A DNA stretch of 64,000 bases from Larus michahellis (lineage: Eukaryota; Chordata; Aves; Charadriiformes; Laridae): NCBI RefSeq assembly GCF_964199755.1, contig NC_133917.1:4717967-4781966 (forward strand), in the 5' to 3' direction. How positions within the stretch are numbered: the first letter of the stretch is position 1; every line of letters begins with the position of its first letter. Below, one piece after another: positions 30,901 through 38,406 of the stretch. The translations under genes were made by a program, and so were the position numbers. The notes below the pieces were generated by a model. It did no database searches. It worked only from the letters and a program-made list of their open reading frames with translations, and was not told the origin of the DNA.

Positions 30901-32924
30901 TGCACAAAGTGCAATGGGTTGGCTTTGCGTTTATTGAAGGAACAGCAATAATGTCCTTAAATTCTTAGATTACAGTGTGGGGATTCAGTGTTTCTAGGAA
31001 ATGCCCTGACACTTGCTCAGTGCTTTTAATGCTAGGTGTTACGGCTCCATTAACGGGCATTTTCCTTCTCTAGAGACCTCAGCCTTCAGCAGAAACAAAG
31101 ACTCAGACACCAAAGTTTGACTTGCTAGCATCAAATTTCCCACCTTTGCCTGGCAGCACAGCAAAAATACCGGGAGAGCCTGTGCTGGAGAGCAGGATGG
31201 CCGATATCGTTAAAGGAGTCTGCAAAGAAAAGGTACCCGCTCTCGTCTCTGGCACGCCTACAGCAGCACGCACGTGCTGTGTCTCCCTTCAGCCCTGCCC
31301 AAAGAACCAGTTTCTGTTGGAGCTGCACATGAGAATGCTTTAAGCCCAAACATCGTACTCTGTGAATACAATAGTGTATTTTCTGTCTATTCTTGGATTT
31401 CCTTGGCTTTTTGCAGGTATTTAGCTGACGTTGCTGTAATTACACTATTGTAAGCTCAGTACTGCTTTGGAATAAAGCAGGCAAATGAGGAGTGTTGGCT
31501 GTTGAAGTAGTTTGTGTGTAGTGTAGGCAAGGGCTGGTTCCGGATGAGTCTGTTAATTGAGCTGATGAGACTACGCATAGATAATCTGCGTGATAGAGCT
31601 GTACTTCTCGTTTTATCTACTATTTGTTTTGCCCATATAAACAGCGATTGCTTTAGAGATATTGCTCCAAAAGAAGTAGAATTCCTATAATCAGGACTTG
31701 AGCAGCCTTTGGAAATATCCCACTTTTCAGTTGTCTGGAACTGGCATATTGAGGAGTAATTTAAGCACATCTGCGACCCTTCCATATTTTGCAATTAATG
31801 CTTTCTGTACAGGAGAGCAAAGATTTGCTGCCCAGCTCTCCGGCTCCTGCTCAGGAAGAACAGACGCACAGCACTGTCCAACAGCCTGTGACGAGCGTGA
31901 GTTCACCAAGTCAGACTGAAGCTGTGGTGTTAAGGTATGCACATTACTTGAATCAAGAATACTAAAATTTGCATGTTCTAGCAAAGACTTGAGCTGGCAA
32001 GGTGGCCGGCAAGGTGGCAATAATAGTGTTTCTTCTCCGTGGTGGGCAGCATCTCTTGAGGCCACTAGATGGAAATTACAAATCGCGGTGGTAATGGCTG
32101 TAGCGTCCTGTTCTGCAAAAAACGCAGTCGTGACTTCAAATAAAGAAAACACTTTCTCAGACATTAATTTCTGTGTGAGTAGGTTTTAACGTTAAGTTGT
32201 TGATTTAACAGCACAGTTCAGCCCGACAGCAAACCAGAAGAAGTGTCTGCTCAGAAAGACGTTACAAGCCACGTTTCCCCACCGGTGTCCGTCTCTCCTG
32301 TCAGTGCTGCAAAGCCACCAAGGACAAATACCACTTCCCCTTCCACTAGTGCGAGCGCGGCTCCTGCTTCGGCGCTGCAGGTAAGGCCCCGGGGGGAGCA
32401 GGTGGGGAGCACGGGGGGCTTTCTCTCGGACGTGCTGCTGTAGCACCGGCACCTTCTCTTGTGCAGTTTGCCACAGCAGTGGTGTCATCGCTCACTGCGC
32501 GTGTTCTCGCTGTTGTGCCGGGGATAGTCTGGAAGAGCACAGCGTGGTTGTTCTGGTACGTAAACCTTGCTCTTCTCCCTTGGTCCCCAAGGAGCCACGC
32601 AAGCTAAGTTACGCTGAAGTTTGCCAGAAGCCCCCAAAGGAGCCTCCTCCAGTTCCTGTTCAGCCTCTTAGGGAACATCGCGCCAATGTTCCCCCTGCCA
32701 AAAATGAAGAAAACGGCACACCTGAGAAGGCTCCGGAGAAGGCTCATGACAAGGTTGAAGGTCGAATGAAGGATTATTCTGGGTTCCGAGGCAACGGGCC
32801 TCCCAGGGGAGCTGCTGGGAAAATCAGGGAACAGAGGCGCCAGTTTGGACGCAGATCATCGCCTCAGGGAGCACCTCGACGTATCGGCAAGGAGCAGTAC
32901 GTGCCACCCCGGTCACCAAAGTAA
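12961..32924 (+). CDS. LARP4: LARP4, La-related protein 4 (16 coding exons, complete)
   Basis: LARP4 is a cytoplasmic RNA-binding protein that binds poly(A), PABP and the 40S-associated protein RACK1, stabilises mRNAs and protects poly(A) tails. The joined exons are 12961-12978, 18469-18616, 20230-20388, 20731-20806, 21376-21512, 22326-22429, 23390-23500, 23886-23939, 25333-25542, 26066-26169, 29782-30015, 30822-30870, 31074-31232, 31813-31934, 32212-32380 and 32592-32924. They total 2187 nt, or 728 residues, against about 724 in human. All junctions are GT-AG and phase-matched. Visible parts are a PAM2w motif at residues 14-25 with W22, a La motif at about 112-200, an RRM at about 200-275, and a disordered C-terminal half ending in a conserved YVPPRSPK tail. 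LARP4B is excluded by the N-terminus MLLFVE and the DIP2B neighbour. The start ATG has A at -3. Confidence 0.96.
12979..18468 (+). other. LARP4: LARP4 intron 1 (about 5.5 kb)
   Basis: The first 0.7 kb is the rest of the CpG island, with long G runs near 13090 and 13590. The remainder is unique AT-richer sequence. Numerous short open frames occur but none is recognisable, and I saw no clear transposable element. Confidence 0.8.
18469..18616 (+). CDS. LARP4: LARP4 coding exon 2 (PAM2w motif)
   Basis: This encodes residues 7-56, including [12 protein letters not shown], the variant PAM2 motif with tryptophan in place of phenylalanine that contacts the MLLE domain of PABP. The acceptor is a tandem CAGCAG, so an alternative start at 18472 would drop one glutamine without a frame change. 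The donor is GGAGG|GTGAGA, phase 1. Confidence 0.95.
18637..18696 (+). repeat. Three perfect 20-bp tandem units in LARP4 intron 2
   Basis: The unit GTTTAAACGCTAGCCGGGGT is repeated three times without mismatch, starting 20 bp after the exon 2 donor. Each unit contains the 8-bp palindrome GTTTAAAC and the 6-bp palindrome GCTAGC. Confidence 0.95.
18697..20229 (+). other. LARP4: Rest of LARP4 intron 2
   Basis: Unique sequence; nothing coding or repetitive was recognised. It ends in the acceptor CTCTGCCAG. Confidence 0.75.
20230..20388 (+). CDS. LARP4: LARP4 coding exon 3 (residues 56-109)
   Basis: This encodes the linker between the PAM2w motif and the La motif, starting [20 protein letters not shown] and ending GYQIYEVSG. 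It aligns with the human segment around KEYEVMYSSSCE. The acceptor is TGCCAG and the donor CTG|GTGAGT in phase 1. The exon itself begins GTAACC, a donor-like sequence. Confidence 0.93.
20389..20730 (+). other. LARP4: LARP4 intron 3
   Basis: A short intron with no recognisable element. Confidence 0.85.
20731..20806 (+). CDS. LARP4: LARP4 coding exon 4 (start of La motif)
   Basis: This encodes [20 protein letters not shown], the first helices of the La motif, nearly identical to human LARP4. The acceptor is TTATAG and the donor TCACG|GTACAG, splitting the arginine codon. Confidence 0.95.
20807..21375 (+). other. LARP4: LARP4 intron 4
   Basis: AT-rich unique sequence with no recognisable element. 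Confidence 0.85.
21376..21512 (+). CDS. LARP4: LARP4 coding exon 5 (La motif core)
   Basis: This encodes the La motif core, [20 protein letters not shown], and continues through [20 protein letters not shown] to LEVLR. The acceptor is TTTTAG and the donor AGAT|GTAAGT. This block is among the most conserved in the family. M144, V153, I158 and G163 differ conservatively from the human residues I recall. Confidence 0.96.
21513..22325 (+). other. LARP4: LARP4 intron 5
   Basis: Unique sequence with a small imperfect repeat of ATGCTTGGAT/ATATTTATAT words at about 21995-22055. Nothing coding was recognised. Confidence 0.8.
22326..22429 (+). CDS. LARP4: LARP4 coding exon 6 (La motif to RRM)
   Basis: This encodes residues 180-214: [20 protein letters not shown] and then [15 protein letters not shown], which opens the RRM. 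The acceptor is TTTTAG and the donor GAG|GTAAAT, phase 0. Confidence 0.96.
22430..23389 (+). other. LARP4: LARP4 intron 6
   Basis: Unique sequence. A 95-codon open frame at 23042-23329 lies just before exon 7 but is not recognisable and is treated as chance. Confidence 0.8.
23390..23500 (+). CDS. LARP4: LARP4 coding exon 7 (RRM)
   Basis: This encodes [20 protein letters not shown] and then [17 protein letters not shown], residues 215-251, the central RRM. The acceptor is CCCTAG and the donor CAG|GTAAGG, phase 0. Confidence 0.96.
23501..23885 (+). other. LARP4: LARP4 intron 7
   Basis: A short intron with no recognisable element. Confidence 0.85.
23886..23939 (+). CDS. LARP4: LARP4 coding exon 8 (RRM end)
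   Basis: An 18-codon exon encoding [18 protein letters not shown]. The acceptor is CTGCAG and the donor ATG|GTAAGG, with phase 0 on both sides, so skipping it would keep frame but remove an RRM helix. Confidence 0.95.
23940..25332 (+). other. LARP4: LARP4 intron 8
   Basis: Carries a CR1 insertion (24391-25104) in sense orientation; the flanks hold nothing recognisable. Confidence 0.8.
24391..25104 (+). mobile_element. CR1 LINE fragment in LARP4 intron 8
   Basis: A 5'-truncated CR1 of about 0.7 kb with the C-terminal reverse transcriptase reading frame broken by at least one frameshift near 24625. Recognisable pieces are [20 protein letters not shown] and, in another frame, [20 protein letters not shown] and [16 protein letters not shown]. 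The 3' UTR ends in TCTTTTCCAACCTAAATGAT and the tail ATTCTATGATTC. It lies in the same orientation as LARP4. Confidence 0.93.
25333..25542 (+). CDS. LARP4: LARP4 coding exon 9
   Basis: This encodes residues 270-339, starting [20 protein letters not shown] and ending [13 protein letters not shown]. It covers the end of the RRM and the start of the downstream region implicated in PABP binding (PBM). The acceptor is TTGCAG and the donor CTG|GTAAGT, phase 0. Confidence 0.96.
25543..26065 (+). other. LARP4: LARP4 intron 9
   Basis: No recognisable element. Confidence 0.85.
26066..26169 (+). CDS. LARP4: LARP4 coding exon 10
   Basis: This encodes [20 protein letters not shown] and then [14 protein letters not shown], residues 340-374. 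The acceptor is TTGCAG and the donor AACCG|GTAAGT, splitting an arginine codon in phase 2. Confidence 0.95.
26170..29781 (+). other. LARP4: LARP4 intron 10 (about 3.6 kb)
   Basis: Unique sequence with a pyrimidine-rich CT stretch at about 27555-27650 and a GT-rich telomere-like stretch at about 29465-29520. No exon or transposon was recognised. Confidence 0.8.
29465..29520 (+). repeat. GT-rich telomere-like stretch
   Basis: Interrupted TTTGGG/TTGGGTT words occur in a run on the plus strand. It is irregular, not a true TTAGGG array, and has G-quadruplex potential in the LARP4 transcript. Confidence 0.5.
29782..30015 (+). CDS. LARP4: LARP4 coding exon 11
   Basis: This encodes residues 374-452, starting [18 protein letters not shown] and ending [14 protein letters not shown]. 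It is a Ser/Pro/Gln-rich disordered part with good local matches to human at GHQEQ and VEQNGDYG. The acceptor is CCTGCAG and the donor GGCAG|GTAAAG, phase 2. Confidence 0.93.
30016..30821 (+). other. LARP4: LARP4 intron 11
   Basis: AT-rich unique sequence ending in a T9 run before the acceptor CTTTAAAG. It contains a TGTAAATA word, which in an intron is of doubtful meaning. Confidence 0.8.
30822..30870 (+). CDS. LARP4: LARP4 coding exon 12 (arginine-rich)
   Basis: A 49-nt exon encoding [16 protein letters not shown], matching the human [19 protein letters not shown] segment. The acceptor is TTAAAG and the donor TCA|GTAAGT, phase 0. Confidence 0.94.
30871..31073 (+). other. LARP4: LARP4 intron 12
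   Basis: A short intron with no recognisable element. Confidence 0.85.
31074..31232 (+). CDS. LARP4: LARP4 coding exon 13
   Basis: This encodes residues 469-521, including [17 protein letters not shown], a block shared by LARP4 and LARP4B. The acceptor is TCTCTAG. The donor AAAAG|GTACCC is weaker than its neighbours because +5 is C, which may allow variable use. Confidence 0.94.
31233..31812 (+). other. LARP4: LARP4 intron 13
   Basis: No recognisable element. Confidence 0.8.
31813..31934 (+). CDS. LARP4: LARP4 coding exon 14 (fast-evolving)
   Basis: This encodes residues 522-562, [20 protein letters not shown] onwards, a Ser/Pro/Gln-rich stretch with little match to human. Frame and splice sites (TGTACAG, TTAAG|GTATGC) support it. 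Confidence 0.88.
31935..32211 (+). other. LARP4: LARP4 intron 14
   Basis: A short intron with no recognisable element. Confidence 0.85.
32212..32380 (+). CDS. LARP4: LARP4 coding exon 15
   Basis: This encodes residues 562-618, with [20 protein letters not shown] and a Ser/Ala-rich end reaching ALQ, which aligns with the human ..TTIPVSPPSTTKPSRAST..ALQ segment. The acceptor is TTAACAG and the donor CTGCAG|GTAAGG. Confidence 0.92.
32381..32591 (+). other. LARP4: LARP4 intron 15
   Basis: The last intron, 211 bp, with acceptor CCCCAAG, a less common AAG-type site. Confidence 0.85.
32592..32924 (+). CDS. LARP4: LARP4 coding exon 16 (C-terminus and stop)
   Basis: This encodes residues 619-728, starting [20 protein letters not shown] and ending [12 protein letters not shown] before TAA at 32922-32924. 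Both ends are almost identical to human LARP4 and confirm the paralogue. The middle contains [17 protein letters not shown], a basic conserved stretch. Confidence 0.97.
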   Translation, partial: EPRKLSYAEVCQKPPKEPPPVPVQPLREHRANVPPAKNEENGTPEKAPEKAHDKVEGRMKDYSGFRGNGPPRGAAGKIREQRRQFGRRSSPQGAPRRIGKEQYVPPRSPK

Positions 32925-34788
32925 CGCTTGTCCAGCCAATTCTCTATTTAATTTGAGCTGTGGACTAATAAGCAGCAAAGGAGACTGAGAAAGAAGTATT
33001 CATGAAGGGGAATACTGAACTGGAGCGTGGCTTGTGTGGAGAAGTTGTGGAGGGTCCCAAAATTCATCTCTAAAAGTGATTTCACAAATGCTGGAGGATT
33101 CCAATCAATATAAATATAGAGATTATAATTTTTGTATTTTTGTTTTTAATTTGCAGAGGGTTTCCTGCTTGAAATCAGTTTTGGGGTTGTGAAACTAGCA
33201 TTTTGACAAAGTGAAAGAATATGAATTGACAAATTAACCTGTCCCTCAGCGTAGGAGGAAAAGGATAAGAGAATATTATTTTTGAAAAATGAGCATTTCT
33301 GTAAAATTAGAACTTTTTTTAACCTATTTAACATTTGGCTTGTCGGATGATGTGTCTGCCGTTGATGGCCTTGCATTGCAGAGCACGTCTGCAGCTGAGG
33401 TGCTTGGTCGGCGCGTGAGTGGAGTGAGTGCAGCCAGATACTGTTGTCATGACTTAAGTCACTGATGAGAAAAACTGAATGTACTACTGTAGTAAACTTT
33501 GTGTTTCCAGCTTGAAGTATAGTCTCTTGACCTTACTAATAACTCATTCAGCAAGCTTTGTAAGCTAGAATTTTTACAGGATACTGGTTTGTAGATCAGA
33601 GCACGTGGACAGCAAAAATTGTCTTCTAGATGCAATTGGAAGGAGGCAGAAGGGAGCACGTCAGAATTTCTAATTTGCCCTTTTTCCTCGCCTCCTTTTG
33701 AGGGCAACTTCTTAGGTTTGGTTTGGTTTTTTTCTTGCTTGTTACTTTCTCTAATCTCTTTATTACAGACTTTTGTGCATTTATCTTGGTATGTTTTCCT
33801 GAGGCAGGCTCAGTATAGGATCGATGGATGGCTACGCAGTATGGGATGTTAGCTTCACGAGTAAAGAGCCTGGAATTCCAGTTGCAGATGTGGAATTCTG
33901 CCTTGCAGGTGGAACGCTGGGCACGGAGTTCTGCGTGCCCCACCAGGGTTCAACAGATGTCTCTCTGAATGGCTAGCAAATTGGGGATGTGGCTGGGTTT
34001 TCTGTATACTGACCTATTTTTGTGTTCTGGAGTAGGGTATTGGATGCTGTATATTAGAAATCAGGGTTTATATCTACTGGGAACTCACTGTTTACAGCTG
34101 ATGTAGTAGCAACTGACTTTTTTTAACTGTTTAAAGTGGAACTAAAGGTAAAGAGTTAAAACCCCTCAAGTTCAGAGAAGCTACTTGAAAGGTAGCATCT
34201 TGCCTAGCTGTATGCTGACTAAATTTGCAACACTATTGTGTAGTAAGTGGTTAAGTTTAGAGGTGATTACCGTAATGATGAAATAGGAAAATTCAGTGCA
34301 TTAATCTGCCAAAATCAGCATGCCAGGGTTCAAGGTTCTGTGTAAAGTGTTAGGGAAAAGTAGCTTCCAGCAGTAAGAATCACACCTTGGTTTTTTGTTT
34401 TGTTTATTTTTTTTTTTTAGTGAATAGCAAGTGTACAAATTTAAAGTCGTAAGTTGTGAACACTGGAAAACTCAATTGTGATATATACCGTAAACATCTT
34501 AGTAATATATGCTAGTGTTGCCATTAGAATGAATGTAAGTGGCAGTTAAAATAACTGTGAAAACTTTCATCTTCTGATTTCTTAGCCAGATAACCCTTGG
34601 CGACTTCTTACTCGGTAGGCATTCTCTATCAACTGCTCTGAGAACACTCATATCTATTTTTATAAATATATATATAAAGCCAGAGTTGTCATTTCTCTAA
34701 CTTATTATTCAGCTTGGCAATTGCTTTGATTTGATTCATAACACAATATAATGTATTTATGCAGTTAACTGTTCATTTCTACGCATGT

Positions 34789-34832
34789 TATATATATACA
34801 TATATATATATATCTCTAAAAAAAAAAAAAAA
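34789..34832 (+). repeat. TA microsatellite followed by A15
   Basis: Alternating TA runs to about 34813 with one interruption, then TCTCT and an A15 run at 34818-34832. It lies within the LARP4 3' UTR. Confidence 0.85.
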
Positions 34833-35584
34833 CCAAAATCATTATTCACTTTTAAACTACCTGTACTGGGTTTGGGAGGTTTTTTTTAATTTAGTAAAAA
34901 AAATCGTTGATCATGTCTACAGTTTAGGGATGCTTACAGAACCCTTACCCATTTATTTCGATAATGCTACGTTTGTTGGAATGATAGAGAAGTGTTTAAA
35001 AGTGTTAAAGTTCTGAAATGCAATGAATTCAAAGTTAATTTTTAATCATTTTAAAAGCTATAAACAATTACTGCAGTCAAACTGGAAAAAAACAAACCTG
35101 TATGATAGTCGCAGATATTTAGGATAGATGTGCGCTGTCATTGCGAATGGAGTAAGTGTTGGGGTGACAGTAGCTGCCGTCAGGCGTCTGCTGCTCGGAG
35201 GAAGAGTGATTTGGGGAGAGGCTCGTGAGGATGTTGGTCTCTGGCCTCCGTGGTGAATGCGGTGCGCGAATTCTGATCCATGCAGGCATCTGCTTTCAGT
35301 GCAGTGCGTAGAATAACCGTGTAGTGATGAAAGTACCTGAATCTTTAACAGTTGTGAAATGTAACTTCTTCATTTATTAGATGTGGAAAGAAAAATAACT
35401 GCAGTTCAATCTTCCGTGTAAGGTGATTGGAAAAACTTGACCGTGGAAAGGATGCTTTGTATGTCCTGGGTGTGCGTTTTCCAGCAGCAGATTATGGCTC
35501 TTGTACAGTGTATGCAAATAAGTCTGTAAACCTGTTGGCTTTTTCCAGCATATTCAAACTTTTACCAGATTAGGGCGCTCATAA

Positions 35585-35593
35585 TTATTTATT
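35585..35593 (+). promoter_or_regulatory. LARP4: AU-rich nonamer in LARP4 3' UTR
   Basis: TTATTTATT, followed by TAAT, gives two overlapping ATTTA pentamers and fits the UUAUUUA(U/A)(U/A) tristetraprolin/AUF1 nonamer. Confidence 0.55.
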
Positions 35594-36469
35594 TAATACC
35601 TGTGTGCAAGGATTTAACATTAGCATTTCCCTTCTACCCCCTCCCCAACTGCCATTTATAACTGTGGGCTTTGGTTGTTTTTCTTTTTTTCCTTTCTAAT
35701 CTTTTTGGGGGGGGGAAATAACCAAGTAAATATAAAGGCTGTGAAAACCATAGTTTTGTGTGCAAGTTCTCCTGCAGCACTTGTATTGCATGGCAAACGT
35801 ATAACTTCGACGGGCTAGCTGCTACATTCTCATCCCCGTAATGGACTCGGGTGAGCATCGTGTCTCTGCCCGCCAAGTTTGCCTGCTGGGGCAGAGCGGG
35901 GCAATCGGGGACGCAGCGATCGTTTGGGAGCCAGACTGATGCTGGTACAGCTCATTGATTCTGTTTGAGCTCTGCCGTTTTATCAGCAGAGGTGAAACTG
36001 TCCCCTGTTCTACAGCAATGGTCAGTGTGCACTAGAAGTGACAAACAACAGTTCTCTGTGGTTCCTTCTTGGTAGCTTATCGTGTGGTGTACACACGAAT
36101 TTCCCTGCTCTGCTGATATTAAATACCAGACGGTGCAAATCCCATGTAACTTTCAGTTTTATGAACTGTGACTTGTTTTCAGAATTGTTCAGTTTTGTTA
36201 GCTACAGAAGTATACTTCCCCAGTTAAGTTCTTTTCCAAATTATTGTGCATGGAAAAGATTGGGCCACTCTCTTGTACTTCTGCTGGGGAGTGAAAAGAG
36301 AAGTAATTCTTTGCATGTGATAGTAAAATTAAAAGTGCAAAAAGTTTTTTTCTTTTGCTTTGTAAAATTAAGTTAGTTTTATAGAATCTTACATTCCTGC
36401 TACCTTTGTTTTTTTTTTAAAAGAAGTTAGCCTGGCACAGTATGATGGTGCAGTTTTAGCAGTAGGTTT

Positions 36470-36501
36470 AAAAAAAAAAAAGTTTTAAAAAAAAAAAAAA
36501 A
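36470..36501 (+). repeat. Two internal A tracts in LARP4 3' UTR
   Basis: A12 at 36470-36481 and A15 at 36487-36501, separated by GTTTT. They are not preceded by AATAAA, so they are more likely genomic oligo(A) than a poly(A) site. Confidence 0.85.
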
Positions 36502-36916
36502 GTAACCCACTGTATTAACCAGAAGAGAAAGATGATACTGTGGCAGATCAGTAGCAAATAAGTGACTTAATCGATGCTTTACTGTAGTTAAATAGCTATG
36601 GCCTTACTACTTTGTCAATATCAGCTTAATTGTCTTGAAATGTCCGCTATTTTTACTGTTACCCAAGTGAATGTTCACCTGGGGTAAAATATCTGGTATG
36701 TACAGATGATATTTTAAATTTGTAAAATGCGCCATTGTATTACAGACGATGCAACAGAAATGCACTTCGGGGGGAAATTGCTTCTGATAAGTTTTTTTGT
36801 AAATCCTTGATTACTACAGATATGCAATAGAATTTTTGTTTCTAATTTTGATATTTCCTTCTGAAACATAAGATTGTTGCCATTAATCTGAATGATTTAT
36901 CATGCTCTTCTTTGTG

Positions 36917-36924
36917 TGTATATA
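36917..36924 (+). promoter_or_regulatory. LARP4: Pumilio-type site in LARP4 3' UTR
   Basis: TGTATATA fits the UGUANAUA Pumilio response element exactly. Confidence 0.45.
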
Positions 36925-37572
36925 TTACATATAGTCTGAGCTTCCTTTAGGATGGTACATAATTTTGGTTTGTTGTAGTATTTTAGTTGGCTCTTCTCTT
37001 AAGTGCCTTTAGCGTAGGCACTTCAAGAGGTTAATTGAGTCTGTTTTTAATGTACAGTTGGGAGGACTTGAAATGGAGTTAAAGCAACTTATTTCTGAAA
37101 AAATCCATCTGCAAACTAACCTGTAACAACTTTAAAATTTTATATTTAAGAACCAGAGGTTTATTTTTGTGGAGCTTCAGTTATGGATACAGTTTCCAAA
37201 AATGCAACTTCAAATGTAAACAGACTGTGCATAAATGGGTTTTGTTCTAATTTTTATAGAATACAAAATATTCAGATAATATATTGAGCTCAAGTTACTA
37301 CAGACATCTTGTTCCTCCCGGATGAATCCAGCTTCCCCTTGGCATTTATGATCTCTCTTCAAAGTGGTAGGGCTTCAGTGAAAGGAGAAAAAAGCAACCT
37401 ATCTGGCTTCTATACTCTGTCTGTTCTGGTATATTCCTGTTGTCAAAACTGTCCAAAACAAAATTTGTGTAAAGTAGGTTCATGCTTTAAATGTTAAAAT
37501 GATAATACATGTATTTGTATTTGTTTTTGACATTGCCAAGGTGCTATGGGAAATTGAAATAACAGTTAGAAA

Positions 37573-37578
37573 AATAAA
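37573..37578 (+). terminator. LARP4: LARP4 poly(A) signal
   Basis: This AATAAA is followed about 10-15 bases on by a genomic A-rich run. It is the first canonical signal after the stop codon and is positioned to end transcription before the DIP2B promoter. The A-rich genomic tail obscures the exact cleavage point. Confidence 0.7.
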
Positions 37579-37595
37579 GCTGATTTAAAAGAAAA

Positions 37596-38016
37596 AAAAA
37601 AAAAAGAAAAAAAAAACACAAAAAAAACCCCAAGCTCTTAATTGCATGTGTTGCTGTTGTGCTGTTGAACTGGCTCTCTTCTTTTCCTTTAGATACCTCG
37701 CATTGTCCTTGTCCAGGGACACTTTAGTGCGTATTCATTTACTGCAGTGACCCTGATCTTTGGGCTTTTGCCCTGGTTTTGCCCTGGTAATGCATGGAGT
37801 GGGGTCGCGCTGGGGGCGGCTGCGAGGGCAGGGAGACCCTCAGTGACGCTGGGAGCTGTTGCAGGCACTTACCTGGCCCTTGAGGTGAACTCTCCTTACA
37901 CGGGACAGGAGGAAAACACTTTCGTGGGGTTTTGTAGGCTGTTTTCAGCTGCGTCTTCAAGGGCCCTGGTGGAGGTGGGGGGCTTCACCCCTGAAGAGAG
38001 GGGTGGCCGCCCCCTT
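37596..38016. other. LARP4-DIP2B intergenic spacer
   Basis: After the A-rich end of LARP4, a few hundred bases of unique sequence lead into the DIP2B CpG island. No gene was recognised. Confidence 0.7.
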
Positions 38017-38034
38017 CCCCCCCCCCCCCCCCCC
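38017..38034 (+). repeat. C18 homopolymer upstream of DIP2B
   Basis: An uninterrupted run of 18 C (G on the minus strand) with i-motif/G-quadruplex potential. The length may be inaccurate in assemblies. Confidence 0.9.
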
Positions 38035-38040
38035 GCGCTC

Positions 38041-38132
38041 CCCTGAGGGGAGGGCGGCCTGCCCTGAGGGGAGCGCGGGAAGGGGCGGCCTGCCCTGAGA
38101 GCATGCGGAGAGCGGCGGCCGCCCCTGAGGGG
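38041..38132. promoter_or_regulatory. Cluster of three AP-2-type palindromes
   Basis: CCCTGAGGGG occurs at 38041-38050, 38062-38071 and 38123-38132, with a partial copy at 38093. It resembles the TFAP2 palindrome. The surrounding GCGGCCTGCCCTGAG words show that short tandem duplication made the cluster. Confidence 0.5.
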
Positions 38133-38267
38133 ATGCGGGGGAATCGCGGTCCCGCCGAGGGGTCTCGGTGCCGCCCGCTCTCTCAGGCCGGGGCCGGCGG
38201 GGCTGCGGCGCGGGGCCGGGCCGCCGGGGGGCGCGCGGCGGCGCTGAGAGGCGCCCCGCCCCGCCCC

Positions 38268-38277
38268 GTCACGTGAC
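38268..38277. promoter_or_regulatory. DIP2B: GTCACGTGAC E-box in DIP2B promoter
   Basis: A perfect 10-bp palindrome containing CACGTG, matching both the USF/MYC E-box and the TFEB/TFE3 CLEAR element, about 170 bp upstream of the DIP2B ATG. Confidence 0.6.
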
Positions 38278-38296
38278 GGCGGCGCTGGGGCTCAGC

Positions 38297-38353
38297 ATGG
38301 CGGAGGTGGCGGCCGCTCCCGCTGCGCCCGCGATCCGGAGCCGCCGGCGCTGA
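38297..38353 (+). other. Upstream ORF in the DIP2B leader (18 codons)
   Basis: ATG GCG GAG opens an 18-codon frame ending TGA at 38351-38353, about 90 bp before the DIP2B start. Its first 20 bases match the first 20 of the DIP2B coding sequence at 18 positions. If the leader starts upstream of 38297, ribosomes would meet this ATG first. Its context has C at -3 (TCAGCATGG) and G at +4, weaker than the main start. Confidence 0.6.
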
Positions 38354-38390
38354 GCCGGAGCCGCGCCGAGCCGGCGGCCGGACCTGCCTT

Positions 38391-38406
38391 CCCCCCCCCC
38401 CCCCCC
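38391..38406 (+). repeat. C16 homopolymer in the DIP2B leader
   Basis: A run of 16 C about 40 bases before the DIP2B start codon, a possible poly(C)-binding protein site in the leader. Confidence 0.85.

Larger units (their letters stand above)
32925..37595 (+). other. LARP4: LARP4 3' UTR (about 4.7 kb)
   Basis: AT-rich sequence runs from the stop codon to the first canonical AATAAA I can find, with no intervening exon. It contains several ATTTA words, an overlapping AU-rich nonamer, a Pumilio-type site, a TA microsatellite with an A15 run, and A12/A15 runs near 36470-36501. ATTAAA variants near 36117 and 36325 could give shorter forms. The human LARP4 3' UTR is also several kilobases long, and its mRNA is known to be destabilised through AU-rich elements by tristetraprolin. 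Confidence 0.8.

Noticed and set aside
33450-33461. 12-bp perfect palindrome TGACTTAAGTCA in the LARP4 3' UTR
   Set aside because: Short palindromes of this size are expected in several kilobases, and there is no context suggesting function.
36470-36501. A tracts read as a LARP4 poly(A) site or retrocopy tail
   Set aside because: No AATAAA directly upstream and no retrocopy body or target-site duplication; treated as genomic oligo(A).
38168-38353. 61-codon plus-strand frame ending in the DIP2B leader
   Set aside because: The upstream part is probably promoter, not transcript; only its last 18 codons, starting at 38297, are kept as an upstream ORF.
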